A DNA stretch of 64,000 nt. Origin: Hibiscus mutabilis (taxonomy: Eukaryota > Streptophyta > Magnoliopsida > Malvales > Malvaceae). The notes beneath the pieces are model-generated. The model made no database searches. It was not told where the DNA came from and saw only the letters and a program-made list of their open reading frames with translations. The translations under genes and the position numbers were made by a program. Position 1 is the first letter of the stretch, and every line of letters begins with the position of its first letter. The DNA is taken from NCBI GenBank assembly GCA_019671005.1, contig CM033745.1, positions 37,927,834 to 37,991,833 of the forward strand. Reading direction: 5' to 3'. Shown here in pieces: positions 21,829-35,700 of this stretch.

Positions 21829-22111
21829 GTATAAAGATAGTAACAATAATAATAATGGTAATAGACAAGGATATAATGATAATAATATTTATAGTAATAA
21901 TAATATAACAATGGTACTAATATGAATAATGTTTAGGGATTTTTTATAATATGATAACAACATAATAATCATATTAATAGTAATAATAGCAATGATACTA
22001 ATGGTAATAATATGTGACAATAGTAATAGTACCAATTATATTACATTCTAAGCCCTTATTCGTAAGAAACAAAAATATGGGTTGACCCCCCGGATAAAAT
22101 TAGTGATTACA
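19941..22111 (-). repeat. Minus-strand LTR-like block, truncated
   Basis: It resembles the solo LTR at 27221-30332 in order: an A/T-rich tatata part, a gcggaggga/aattatccc part near 20370-20460, ccctctccccc near 20560, and taaaattagtgattaca at the right end. Read on the minus strand it starts TGTAATCACTAATTTTATCC, like element B's LTR start. The part equivalent to the first 1.3 kb of the 27221 copy is missing, so it is truncated at its left side. The left edge is approximate. Open frames inside (20365-21171) are not conserved in the relative and are not called. Confidence 0.6.
21788..21830. repeat. (AAT)n microsatellite
   Basis: About fourteen AAT units occur in the LTR-like block, followed to about 22030 by a long degenerate tract of AAT-like words. 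Confidence 0.95.
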
Positions 22112-23571
22112 ATTACTTTATTTAAACATTGCATATTAATCCAAAACGATGTATTTTCAACAAGTAAACCAAACCATGTTTAAACCCAAAACATGAAATC
22201 CACAAGCTCATATCAAAGCCAATAGCCAAGCAAGATAAGAAACTTACACTTGAGCTTAGTTAAGCTTGTTAGGCTATAACTAAACCCCCATGATCCATCA
22301 ATCAAAGCTTTAAAGAGCTTTAACGCGTATAAACACTCACTGATACACCTCGCCAACGCGAATCGAGCCACTGGTAAGCAATGTACGCAACTAGGCAACC
22401 TTGACTTGATCGTCCCCTATTTTAATCACATAAAACCAGAGGGAAAATTCATCATTATGCATTCAACTCATTGCTAAACAAGGATCTCTTGCACCCCTAA
22501 CATAACCCTCCAAAAATAGCCGAAACTACCGAAGTCATCACCAAACTTCGCTCCACCAATTCCTAACCTCAAACCAGCATTTTTAACATTCAAACCACAT
22601 CAAAACATACCCACAAACATCTTCCAAACATCCTTATACCTCCAGCAACCGAAAAACACATAGAACAACTCCAAAAACCACTAAAAACACCTCTAACAAT
22701 TAGCCAATCTAGTAGTTTCGGGATTTATTCTCAAAATATCATTTCATATTATGATTACCTTATTAAAACATGAATTTACCCAATTAAAATCTCCAGGCTT
22801 CATCAAGTTAAACAAACGTTTAATCAAATCATCAAAATTATCATTAGTAGATCAAATCTTGAAATCCAATGCAAAACTATGTTAATATCAATCCATAATC
22901 AGCAAACTACTAGGGAATATCAATAAAGAGCCTTAGTTTAAAGAGAGGAAAAGAAATTCACCTTTGAAGAATCTTCCACCAAAATTGACATAAGATTTTA
23001 TTAAAACTTGATTTGTGAAATAGATGAAATCCTTGAGAAAATATTGTAAGGTTTTGTTAAGAAACAAATGTAGAATCAAATGATAAATTATCCATTGAAA
23101 ATCAGTAAAGAATTTTGGAGAATCTTGTTTGGAAGTTGAAATGGAAAGTGAGGGAAAATTAGGAGAGAAAATCCAAACAATTGAAAAATGATTTAGGAAG
23201 AACAATTAACCATCAATTCTTTCTCAATTAAGGTGGATATTTTCATATTAAAATATTTGGAAAATATAGCTCTCTAAGGATTCTTAGTATTGGCCGGATT
23301 TACAAAATAGTCACTAACATAGTTTTGCACATTTTACAATTTAGTCACTAAAATGCAATTCCTCTTAATTCAACTTATTAAACCCTCAATTAATTTACCA
23401 AATTACTTGATAACACTTATAACCATTTTTAAAACCTTCAACTGATTTTAATTTCCACCACTCATATTTTTAAAATATTAAATCCCCCGAACCTACTCAA
23501 ATCGACCAATCTGGTTTGAACTGAACCCTATCGAACCCCTAAACATCCAACCCTATTTTTGGGGTTTTACA
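22112..23571 (-). repeat. Minus-strand LTR fragment of a second gypsy-like family
   Basis: The plus strand ends ttttggggttttaca, so on the minus strand the LTR starts TGTAAAACCCCAAAA, a typical gypsy LTR opening. It directly abuts integrase coding sequence of another element at 23572, as expected of an insertion there. The opposite (3') LTR end was not found and the block seems cut at 22112. It holds no coding potential. An internal phrase about aaaatagtcactaa near 23305 also recurs in dispersed plant repeats. Confidence 0.55.
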
Positions 23572-24885
23572 TTCAAAATATAGTTTGTGTTCCCAATGAT
23601 GAAATCCTTAAGAAGGAAATGCTTCAGGAAGCTCATTGTAGTTCATTTTCAATCCATCTTGGATCAGTAAAGACGTATAGGGATTTGAAAGAGTTATATT
23701 GGTGGACAGGAATAAAGTTTGCTATTAGAGAGTTTGTATCTAAGTGTCTGACTTGTTAAAAGGTTAAATTTGAACATCGAGTCCCTATGTGACTTTTGTA
23801 GCCCATTGAATTACCCTGATGGAAATAGGAACGTATAGCTATAGACTTTGTGAATGGTTTACCCTGATCACCAAAGAAGAATGATGTAGTTTGGGTGATA
23901 AGTGATAGATTCTCCAAGTCGGCACAATTTTTGCCAATTCGAATGAATTTGAGTTTGGAAAAACTAGCCGAATTGTATATCAGGGAAATTATTCGTTTGC
24001 ATGGTGTTCCTACATCAATAATCTCAGATCGAGACCCTCGATTCACATCTAGTTTTGGAATTCTTTTCAAAGGGCTTTAGGAACCAGGATCAATCTTAGT
24101 ATAACTTTTTACCCCAATCCAATGGCCAATCAGAGAGGGTAATTTAGATCCTAGAAGATATGTTTCGTGCTTGTGTGATCGACCTAAGGAAGAATTGGGA
24201 GAAATCTTTACCATTGGTTGAGTTTGTCTACAACAATAGCTATTAGGCATCCATTCAAATGGCTCCATTTGAAGCATTATTGGAAGAAAGTGTAGAACTC
24301 CCCTGTACTGGTCAAAATTAGGAGAAAGCAAGGCTTTAGGACCTGAACTTCTTAGAGAAACTGAAGAGCAAATAAACATCATACATAGTATGATTAAAAG
24401 AAGCCTTTGATAGGGAAAAATCTTATGTTGACCTTAAAAGAAGAGATATTCAATATGTAGAGGGAGATAAGGTATTTCTAAATGTCTCTCCATGGAAGAA
24501 GGTATTTAGATTTGGGAATAAAGGAAAGCTTAGCCCTCGTTTCATTGGACCTTTCGAAATCATTGAGAAAATTGGTCCTGATGCATATCGTTTGGCTCTT
24601 CCTAGTGAATTCAACAAGATCCATAATGTATTTCATGTCTCCATGCTTTGTAAATGTCGACCAGATATTTCCCATATGTTAGAACCTAAATAAGTAGAAA
24701 TTAATCCAGATCTAACTTATAAAGAAGAACCAATCCAAATCCTAGACCGTGAAACTAAAAGACTTCATAACAAGTTTGTCCCTCTTGTGGAAGTGCTATG
24801 GAAGAATCACAAGTCTGAAGAGGCTACTTGGGAACTAGAGGCAACCATAAAGGATCAATATCCTCTTCTTTTTACCTCAAGTTAA
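23572..24885 (+). pseudogene. Integrase with chromodomain end, Tekay/Del-type chromovirus
   Basis: This is the C-terminal part of a chromovirus pol. The zinc-finger end is readable as YRDLKELYWWTGIKF and CLTC (23680-23757). The catalytic core has D (codon 23844, IDFVNGLP), D (codon 24027, SDRDPRF) and E (codon 24133, next to aatca-gag-agg). It continues with KKVFRFGNKGKLSPRFIGPFEI-like sequence at 24490-24570 and IHNVFHVSMLCKC near 24620. The tail near 24800-24870 has EEATWELEA, typical of the chromodomain that steers integration into heterochromatin. It ends at TAA 24883. Several stops (for example at 23757 and 24078) break it. The gag, protease and RT are absent upstream, where the inverted LTR lies instead. 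Confidence 0.85.
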
Positions 24886-24903
24886 TTTAAGGACAAATTT
24901 TTT

Positions 24904-24917
24904 TAATGGAGGAGATT
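24904..24917 (+). other. Polypurine tract of the Tekay-type element
   Basis: The bases taatggaggagatt precede TGTAATACCC, the LTR start, 32 bp after the pol stop. Confidence 0.8.
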
Positions 24918-27220
24918 TGTAATACCCTAAATACTGATTTAGAAGTATGCTAATATATTGAATGCTAGTCGAATGGTTTTGATTTGTTTTAAGATAAATC
25001 TAGAAATATAATTAGGTGAGGTTAGGATCAAATTAAAGAAAAGGAAAAGTGGGTAGCTAATGATAAAGGGATTCTAAACTGAATACTATGTGAAATTCAA
25101 GGATTGCATGCTAAAGAAAACTTGCTTGAGGGTTTATACACATGTCATGATAAAGGGGAGTCCTGGCATTGGGAAGGAGAAAGAAAGCATTATCATCTTC
25201 TTACCAAGACCACAGAACCTCCATAGTTTAGAGAGAATGAGAGGTTGTTAATCAAATTAGAGAGCTTGTTAATCAAAACTAGTTGGTTGAGCTTCAAAAT
25301 CTTGGATCAATCTTAAGGATTTCTTCGAATGGCTTAGTGAGGGAGTAAGGAATTCACTTCCCTTCTTTAAAGCTGAATTTAGCTTGTGAATTTAACTATA
25401 ATTTACTTATGGTCATTGTTACTATTAGACTTGTGTGAAAATGATCTTATGCTATGAATTTAAGCCATTCGAATAGTATATTTTGGATTGTTATACTTTC
25501 TTGTGAATTGTTTGAGGGATTTTAATTAGGGGCCGCATTGAAATCCTTTCTGAAATTGTAAAATGGTTTAAGGTATTGAGCTTGTGCGACAATGTGCCCT
25601 ATAGTTGTTGTGATAGATTGGATTGTTCGATTAAAAAAAATAATGTTTGCCATGATCATGTCCTATTTTAGGAATTATTAGATAATCTTAAGCCATTGTT
25701 TGGTTGTGTCAATTGAGTTGAAATCTTAAATTATATATGGCCACATTTCTTTCTAGTAGCCAAATATGGATAGTTGAGTTAAATGAAGGTTGTTTTGTGA
25801 TTTAAATGGACTGCTTTGTAAACTTAAAATAGGGACTTTTTTGCAATGTTAAATGTGGGCTATTTTGTGAATTAAAATGGTTTGTTTTGTGGACTTAAGC
25901 GAACTGAAATTAGGACTCTTTTGGTTGGTATGAGATAGTATATCAAATCTATGTACTTCTATGTATCAAAATGATTGTATGTGTGTATGTGTTGCTTAAA
26001 TGAAATTCTTGATAAAGTTAGACTTTAAAGTAAGGATTTCTCACTTATGTCTCCCTTTAGAGCAAGACCAAGGGGAGGAAGAAAGAGCTAGGAAAGGCAA
26101 GGCCACAGAAAGGTCATTGGGGAACATAATTAAGGATACCAGCTAGCCTACAAAAATCAATGAGTGTAGTTTAATGTCTCGGGATGGGATTGAAACCTTT
26201 CCGGGCCACTGTAATTGTTTTAAATACGTTGTTGTTATCTTAGGTTAAATTGAGTCTTCAAATTGAACATTGGTTGAAAGGTAAGTACCTATTTGTTAGG
26301 TACGGTAAGTTATGCTAACTTTAGTATGAAAGATGTTTATGAATCATGTGTTATACTTTATGAACTATGAATGTTTATGCTTGTTGGTGAAGAGAACGAA
26401 CCTGTAAGATTAGGATTGGAAAGCGATAAATTCATGAAACATTTGAGATTATATTATACAAGTAAGAGAAACATTGGAGCTATGCTCGCTTTGTTTATTT
26501 GAATATGGAGCTAAAGCTCATCTTTGAATATGATATAATATGATACACAAAAAAACCTTGGTTTTGAGTCAGTCATAGGTATAGTTGGCATGTCATAGAG
26601 TCTAGTTGAGCTTGTGTTTGGGTAGGAATATGGTCCATGGACTACGGTCCTTATGTGGTGACAGTAGGAGGGATGTGATTTGGTCATTTGGCGACATTAG
26701 GAGGGTTGACCAGTACTTTGTTTTTGGTGACAGTTTGGTTGGGGTTTTGAGTAGCTAGACTACTTGATTTACCAAGGTTATAAAATTTGAACAAGCTTGA
26801 AAACACTATGTAAATAATTAAGCCATTTAATTGCTTGTATGACAAGTAAGACTTAGCTAAGCATTATTTTGTTCACTCTTTTTAAAGATAAGATATTATG
26901 CTTCATCTTGGTAGGAATGACTTGTATAGTAGACAATTATATAGTAAATTGATACATGATATTGACAGGTCTTTTATATACATAAAACAATGGCTTGTAG
27001 TAATTGAATTTATCATGAAATTGGTTAAATTCTAATGAGAACGGATAGCCTTATTAATTCTAAGTTGTTGTGTATTATAATGTTTACAAAGTACTCTTTT
27101 GCTACCTCGCTAAATGTATGTTTACTTGTTTCCTTCGATTATGTTTCAGGATGAGGTTTCGATAGCAGTTGTATATCGAGCTCAGTCAAGATCACAAGCC
27201 AAAATAGATGTTTTGACATC
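24918..27220 (+). repeat. 3' LTR of the Tekay-type element, first part
   Basis: It begins TGTAATACCCTAAATAC, like the LTRs of the element at 44069-53100 (TGTAATACCCC). It is interrupted at 27220 by the solo LTR and resumes at 30333. There are no genes; the interior has phrases such as ttaggattggaa and ggtgacagt typical of noncoding LTR. Confidence 0.8.
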
Positions 27221-30200
27221 TGTAGCGACCTTTTTTGTCCTTTTAAAAAATATGTTTGGGTGCTACAGGTTACCCCCAAATTATTCCTGAAAAATCTATT
27301 TAAATTTCAGTTTAAAGGGTTTCTTTTGAAAACTTGTATTTTTGAAAATAATGAAGACTTGGAGTCGCCACCGGTCATTTGGATAAGGTAGGTCGGACAC
27401 CACAAAACCAGAGATTCATTCTGAAAAGGTCCGACAGTTGGTTACGTGTGGGAAGGTTTAGCACCCCCATCACGCCTAGAAATTGGTACCAAAATATTTA
27501 TTGCTTTTAATCGAAGGAAATTGTCAAAATTTGAATTGAATTTAACTTGGTGACCTTATTTGAAAATTGAATTTAATTGAATGGGTTTTATCAAATTAGT
27601 GGATTCAAATTAATTGGACATTTAATTAATAAAGTTGACGATACATCGGACCATAGATTAAACCGACATCATATAAGCTTGACTGTCGTGATAATTTATG
27701 GTTCGATTCCCGTACGTCACCTTTATGCATGATGCAAACAGTTAAGTTATGATGTAATGATTTTATCAAGTTTTAATCTTACCTTGGGGCAATAAGAATT
27801 AATTCAAATATTTGGTCAACATCCTTTAAGCTCGAACTGTTACGACACAAATATCAGAACTAATAAATATCTCCCCTTTTATGGTTTAGGATAATTAATT
27901 CAAAATAACATGCATGACATATAATATGGATGTCACACAAAGGCTTAAAATTAAACACACCAAGAGGCCCACTAAAGCCCTACCTTAAAAGGCCCACATT
28001 ATGAAAGAACCAATTAGTGATCTAATTACCTGCTAAGTGAATCTGATATTAAACCCTAAATTAATTAACCCAAAAAACTAGAAAACCCTAACAGATTATG
28101 AATTATCGTATATCATGATAATTAATTCGATCAGTTTTAAACTAGTATCCCAATAAGTCAAAGATGCTATTTAAAACAAATCAAGCTAATTAATCATGGT
28201 TTTAGAATAAATGTCGATCTAATCTCCATATTAATTTTATCTTAAAGGTAATTAAGAAATGTTCAATTAGTTTAATGAATTTAATATTTATCCCAATAAG
28301 CCAAGGGTAAATTTAAATTCATTAAATTAATTCGAATCCTAGGTCTAACTACGGCTTTAAAAACTAATCCTAAATTAATCTAATTAATTTAAAGATCGTG
28401 CTCTTATGAGACGAGCACACAACTTTAAACTAATTAAATTAGTTTGCCCAATTCTATCCTAAGATTACTCTACCAAACCCAAAGCCCACCTAAACTAAAC
28501 AAGCTCTAGGCCCAAAACACAACAAGGCCCAAAAATCACATATTATATATATTTACCATAACACATATTCAAAAATATTTTATATATTTGAACTATATTA
28601 CATATTTTGAAAGCTATGTATTATATACATTATATATAAAACTTATTTTATGTATATATCAAAAACTTATACCATATATTATATATAAAAACCTTATTAT
28701 ATATAAAACCTTAATGTATATATATATATATAAGCTATTTATCGTATGTTATATAAAAATTACCTATTATATATATGAAATATATTGTATAACATATAAA
28801 AACTGTATACTATAACCAAATCATACATTATAATATTTTACCAACCACAAATCTAACAAATCAAAGCAAGATTAACAACGAAATAAAAACGAGAAGATAA
28901 AAATGCATGAAACGTGGGACCTAAGATACTGGAAATTGGACCTAAACGCAAAGAAAAATAAATTAAAGGGTCAACTTAAACCAAAAAAGAAACCTAAACG
29001 AAATAATGACCAGATTAAAAATCGTCACAAAACTTTGAGGACTCGGGAAGGAATTTAAGAAGGCGGAATGGCCTGGGCAGCGTAATTATCCCAAGCGGAG
29101 GGACTGGAGTTGGGATTAAAAGAGACGGAAGCCTTCAGGCGTGATTAGCAAGACGCGAAGGGATTAAACTTGGGATTAACCCATTTTAAAACATTATAAA
29201 TAGGGGTCCCGACCGTTTTTACTTCTTTTGGCTAAAATTGACACTAAATTCTCAAACCCTCTCCCCTCATCTGATGAACACTTTCGTTCATCGAAGACTA
29301 ACCAGAAATCGATGGCCCTTCTACCGCGTCGGCCGCCACACACCGGTGGCTGACAAACCCTAAAAACGCCTCCTTCTTCACCCTCAAAACCAAATCTAAA
29401 TTTATCTTTCGCAAACAAAAGCCCTTTCCCTTTCTTTTGTAAAAAATCAACAGCTCAAACCCCTTTTTGATTTAGGAGAATGAAAACCAAAATCGACCCC
29501 CCTTTTTGGTTTCCATTTCGTCTGACTCACCGTTCATGGGCTCGAGAGAGCCGACAAGCTTATTATCGGTGGGGGAATGGAATCGGTTGCATAGAAGACG
29601 AAACGACGTGAGAGGGGACTCGAAAACCAGGTAAAAGGATTTAAAACCCTAATCTATGTATGCTTTATGCTCGAAACTAAAAAAAGGAAATGTATACCTT
29701 GAAATGCTTGAGGCTTTTTGTTTCTCTTCTTTATTGCATTTGAAATTCACAAAATCCTTACAATGTTTCTAGGGCATTGTGTTTATATACCTTGTCGAAT
29801 TACACATTTTTGACAAATGGAAAATTACAATGAAATTCCCTATTGGATGTTGTATTCTTTTGTCTTGATTCATGCGCATTTCTGATTATGTCAATTTGTT
29901 GAGGAAATGGCTCTGACATTCCTTGTACTTCTTTTCATTGCATCTGATATTGCCCTTGCTTAACTGGTTTTGTTTTGCATGTGACACGGGCAAGGAGGGG
30001 ACCAAAAGAGGTGGCCGACGTGGTTGTGAACTTGGAAGCACGACGGTGATGTGACATCGGGCCACTAGTCCCTTCTGCCAATGTGGAGACGAAGTTGGCA
30101 CTGGAGATGAAAGGTTTGGTCGTGGAGGAGTTGAAGGGTCGAGCATGGCTTTTGGTTTGTTTGTTTGTTTGTTTTTGTTTTAACCAAACATGATAATCAA

Positions 30201-30332
30201 ACATGAAAACACATAGCATTATACATACTAATAATACTTTTGGTTTTTTTTTTGTTTTAATCGTACTACATGTAGCCCTTTATTACAGAATATAAAAACG
30301 AGTTAATAACTTGGACAAAATTAGTGATTACA
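27221..30332 (-). repeat. Solo LTR nested in the Tekay-type LTR
   Basis: The plus strand reads TGTAGCGACC...GTGATTACA, so both ends are TG...CA, total 3112 bp. Read on the minus strand, it starts TGTAATCACTAATTTTGTCC and ends GGTCGCTACA, matching the ends of element B's LTR (TGTAATCAC, TTCGCTACA). It also carries, inverted, the landmarks ggagtcgccacc (27361) and cggacaccacaaaacc (27393). No coding region adjoins either end. Flanking bases are acatc (27216-27220) and atatc (30333-30337), a probable 5-bp target duplication with one difference. It probably arose by recombination between the two LTRs of a full element. Confidence 0.85.
29195..29204 (+). promoter_or_regulatory. TATA box on the plus strand, antisense to the solo LTR
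   Basis: TATAAATAGG is followed by a pyrimidine-rich stretch (ctcaaaccctctcccctc near 29252) like a plant 5' leader. The LTR itself lies on the minus strand, so this would drive antisense transcription. Confidence 0.5.
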
Positions 30333-31032
30333 ATATCCTTTTGTAGAACTCCTAGTTTGGTGGCACAATGCTTGTACATAATGCATCTAGAACTTCTTTA
30401 GTTGCGAATGAAATGCTTATAAGCATTGTAAGTGATATAAAGGTCATTTGGTGGTTTCTTGTGTGGTTAAATTTTGAGTATTATGCCTAGCTTGAAGGAA
30501 TTAGTGTGTAACTTGATGAATGATCATACATGATATGAGCACACATAGTTAGTTGGTTAACCTTAGGGTATTTTTGTATGTTTGGAAGTTTGAATATCTC
30601 ATTCTGGTAGAATATGTGTGGTTTGATAGTTGTTCGAATATGCTTAGTTTAAATTAGTTTGAGTTGAGGGTTATAGGTATTCGGCTATGATGATTTTTCT
30701 ATGACAAATGATTTCGGTAACCAAATTCCTTAAATTTATAAGACATGAGCTTTGTCAGACTAAAGTCCTTGTACGTTAGGTATCCTTAATTAAATTAAAA
30801 CTATGTCTTAATCAAAAGATTAAGTATGACTTTGTTTTATAAAGCATTTGAATTATAAGGTTAACCTTAAGAATAGTTGGAAAAATTTTGGTACGATATC
30901 TCCTGAATGGTCTTAGTCCTTCATTAGTCAGATTTGTGTTTTACCCATTAGAACTTGAATGTTATTTCCTTTGTTTCCTTAGTATCATGTCTTACTTAGG
31001 TATACCTCCTAAACTGGTTAATAGGTGTTACA
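30333..31032 (+). repeat. 3' LTR of the Tekay-type element, second part
   Basis: It continues from 27220 after the nested solo LTR and ends AATAGGTGTTACA at 31032, the expected chromovirus LTR end. Together the two parts give about 3.0 kb. The following bases aatta would be the target duplication; the 5' end of this element is missing, so it cannot be checked. Confidence 0.8.
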
Positions 31033-32700
31033 AATTACTTGAAAAGGGAAAAGAACCAAAGAAGGGAAAATTGAAGAAGAAAGAAACATGCGACAGTGCT
31101 TCTGAGAAACTTGAGAGTGGCTAGGTTATGTTTGTGATAAAGTTAGATTAATAATACTATATTTAGGGGTTTTAACATATAGTTTTTTTAAGACATATAT
31201 TAGGGCTATATATTGTTTTAAAATTTTGTAAAATATCAGGGATCCCTATGCTGACTTATATGGGTACAGTTTGGTTATCCACACAGTTTGGATATAATAA
31301 TCCTCACCCCATCTTCATTTGAGCTACGGTGATAAAACTTCATCTATCTATGTCCCCGTGGGTGGAGATTTTGATTATTCTCACGTCTGTTCGAATCCCC
31401 ACATTTTTCGGTTATTCCCCACCCGATCGTCGCTCCTACTTAAACTATAATATATTTGTGCAAAACCAACCAATAATAATGCTTAAACTTCGTACAAAAT
31501 TAGGGAGAAAACTAAGGCAAAACAATTACACACATTGGGACAGGAATCTAAGATCTCGAGATGAATAATATTTTTTAAAACAATTTCTACCTAAGAGGAA
31601 GGGAATGATGAATTTGTGTTTGATGAGTTTTGAACCTACAAGATCACAACCTGAAGGAGACGGAAGGGTATCAAATGAAAGCTTTAACCACTTACTCTAG
31701 AGATTATTGACATAAATAATATTTTTTTAATTTACAATTTAATATGATACCTATATTATTCAAATCCCTTTCTCATTCATAAATCAAATGGCATCTCTTA
31801 TATTAAATATAAAATCATTGAAACCAATTTAACAGTAATTCCATATTTCTTGAGTATTCGGTTCAATGATTCGATCCCAACTTTAAACATTACCCCAAAC
31901 CAAAAAAAAAAACCCACATCATTTGTCAAAATATCTTCATCTCCCTAGCCATACTTTGGACCTACATAAAATAAAGATATTTAGCCATAAAATGCTCATA
32001 ATGTATAGTTGTATAAAATTATTTTGACTTATTTTTTCAGAATAATTTAAGCATCAACGTTTTATTTTAGGTCAAAATGGTTCTTCTCTAGATAAAAATT
32101 TTAGTTAATTAACGGCAAATGACTTGAAATGACGTGAAAGCTTACATGGTAATACATGCTAACATGTCAGTGTCATATACATAAAGAAGTTCACTTGAAA
32201 GAATGTCACATTATTTAAAAATAATTATATAATATTATAAAAATATATAAAATTATTTTTTTCTGCTGACGTATCATTCTGTCAAGTTATTTCAAATTGT
32301 TTATTGTTAGTTAACTAATAGGCGATAACATAGGGGTCATTTGACACAAAATGAAATGTTGAGAGTTTATATATTTTAATTGTTCTAAATTGATTGAAGT
32401 ACAAACATTTTTTCCATTCGAATTTAATTCAAGAAGATTAAAAATTCAAACAAGCAATTCGAGATGAGAAAGTTATTTTTTGTTGGTTGAATCACGGATT
32501 TTTTACCTATTGGCTAGCTAAAACATATGAAAAATTATGACCGTCGCCAAACTGAGCACAAAGGGGACTTCTGATGTTAGGCATGTTAAAATTAGGTTAA
32601 AATTATACCGGTAGCTTGTGACTACTTCATTTGTTACGATGCGGTTACATAATTTCTTACAGTAAGTGTAAGAAAAACGATAGTTACAGAAAAGCTTATC
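31033..32700. other. Intergenic repeats, no gene
   Basis: A purine-rich patch follows the LTR (31040-31095). Near 31300-31440 there are inverted gtgggtgg and ccccaccc words. A block at 31570-31720 (aagaggaaggg...ttttgaacctac) resembles the blocks at 43090-43370. The rest is A/T-rich. Just before 32701 (32630-32690) there is a partial unit of the 187-bp array. No coding region is supported. Confidence 0.6.
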
Positions 32701-35700
32701 ATGGTAGGAAATTGTGTAACTACCTTAAATCCTAAAGGATTACTCTTTTTGGTAAAAAAAACGCATGAGAAATATGATACCTACACAATATTTAAGAATA
32801 CCTACATAATTCTTTACGTAAGTAATAGTAAAGAAAGTAACTACCGAATTTATTACCCCATACTCCTAATCGTAAACCAACCAAAATTATGGTAGGAAAT
32901 TGTGTAATTACCTTAAATCCTAAAGGATTACTATTTTTGGTACAAAACGCATGAGAAATAAGATACCTACACAATATTTGACAATACCTACCTAATTCTT
33001 GACATAAGTAATAGTAAATAATCTAACTAATTAATTTATTACTCATATCTCCTAATCCTAAACCAACCAAAGTTATGGTAGGAAATTGTGTAACTACCTT
33101 AAATCCTAAAGGATTACTCTTTTTTGTACAAAATGCATGAGAAATAAGATACCTACACAATATATAACAATACCTACCTAATTCTTGACATAAGTAATAG
33201 TAAATAATGTAACTAAATTTATTACCTCATATCTCCTAATCTTAAACCAACCAAAGTTATGGTAGGAAATTGTGTAACTACCTTAAATCCTAAAGGATCA
33301 CTCTATTTGGTACAAAACGCATGAGAAATACGATACCTACATAATAGTTAACAATACCTATCTGATTCTTTGCATAAGTAATACTAAACAATGTAACTAC
33401 CAAATATATTACCACATATCTCCTAATCTTAAACCAACCAAAGTTATGATAGAAAATTGTGTAACTACCTTAAACCCTAAAAGATAACTCTTTTTGGTAC
33501 AAAACTCATGAGAAATAAGATGCCTACACAATATTTGACAATACCTACCTAATTCTTGAAATAAGTAATAGTAAATAATGTAACTACTTAATTTATTAAC
33601 CCATATATCCTAAACTTTAACCAACTAAAGTTATCGTAGGAAATTGTTTAACTACCTTAAATCCTAAATGATTACTCTTTTTTGTACAAAATGCATGAGA
33701 AATAAGATACCTACACAATATTTAACAATATCTACGTAATTCTTTACATAAGTAATACTAAATAATGTAACTACTTAATTTATTACTCCATATCTCCTAA
33801 TCTTAAAACAACGGAAGTTATGGTAGGAAATTGTGTAACTACCTTAAATCCTAAAGGATTACGCTTTTTGGTACAAAACGCATGAGAAATAAGATACTTA
33901 CATAATATTTACAATACCTACCAAATTCTTGACATAAGTAATAATAAATAATGTAAGTACTTATTTTGTTACCTCATATCTCCTAATCTTAAACGAACGG
34001 AAGTTATGGTAGGAAATTTGTAACTACCTTAAATCCTAAAGGATGACTCTTTTTGGTACAAAACACATGAGAAATACGATACCTACACAATAATTAACAA
34101 TACCTACCTAATTATTGACATAAGTAATAGTAAATAATGTAACTACTTAATTTACTACCCCTATATCTCCTAATCTTAAACAAATCAAAGTTATTGTAGG
34201 AAATTGTGTTAACTACCTTAAATCCTAAACGATTACTATGTTTGGTACAAAACACATGAGAAATAAGATCCTAGAATAATATTTAACCATACGTACATAA
34301 TTGTTTACGTAAGTAATAGTAAACAATGTAACTACCGAATTTATTAGCTTATATCTTCTAATCTTAAACCAACCAAAGTTATGGTAGGAAATTGTGTAAC
34401 TTCCTTAAATCCTAAAGGATTACTCTATTTGGTACAAAACGCATGAGAAATATGATACCTACATAATATTTAACCATAACTACCTAATTCTTAACATAAG
34501 TAATAGTAAATAATGTAACTACTAAATTTATTACCCCATATCTCCTAATCTTAAACCATCCAAAGTATTGGTAAGCAAATGTGTAACTACCTTAAATCCT
34601 AAAGGATTACTCTTTTGGTACAAAAGGCATGAGAAATACGATACGTGCATAATATTTAGCCATACCTGCCTAATTTTTTATGTAAGTAATAGTAGAAAAC
34701 GTAACTACCGAAATTATTACCCCATATCTCCTAATTTTAAACCAACCAAACTTATGGTAAGAAATTGTGTAGTTACTTGAAACGTTAAAGGATTACTCTA
34801 TATGTTACAAAACGCATGAGAAATACCATACCTACACAATGTATCACAATACCTATAGAAATCTTTACATAAAATATAGTAAAAAACGTAACTACCGAAA
34901 TTATTAGCTCATATCTCCTAATCTTAAACCAACCAAACTTATGGTAGGAAATTGTGTAACTACCTGAAATTTTAAAGAATTACTCTATATATTACAAAAC
35001 ACATGATGAATACGATACCTACACAATGTTTCACAATACTTACATAATTCTTTACATAAGTTATAGTAAAATAAGTAACTACAGAAATTATTACCACATA
35101 TCTCCTAATCTTAAATCAACCAAACTTATGGTAATAAATTTTGTAACTACCTGAAATATTAAAGCATTACTCTATATATGTTACAAAATGCATTATAAAT
35201 ACGATTCCTACACAATGTTTCACAATACCTACATAATTCTTTACATAAAATATAGGGGAAAACGTAACTATCAAAATTGTTACCCCATATCTGCTAATCT
35301 TAAACCAACCAAACTTATGGTAGGAAATTTTGTAACTACTAGAAATCTTAAAGGATTACTCTATATGTTACAAAACGCATGAGAAATACGATACCTACAC
35401 AATGTTTCACAATACTTACAAAAATCTTTACAAAAAATATAGCAAAAAACATAGCTACCGAAATTATTACCCTATATCTCCAAACCTTAAACCAACCAAA
35501 CTTATGGTAAAAAATTGTGTAACTACCTGAAATCTTAAAGGATTACTCTATATGTTACAAAACGCATGACAAATACGATACCTACACAATGTTTCACAAT
35601 ACTTACATAATTATTTACATAAGTTATAGTAAAAAAAGTAACTACCAAAATTATTAGCACATATCTCCTAATCTTAAACCAACAAAACTTATGGTAGCAA

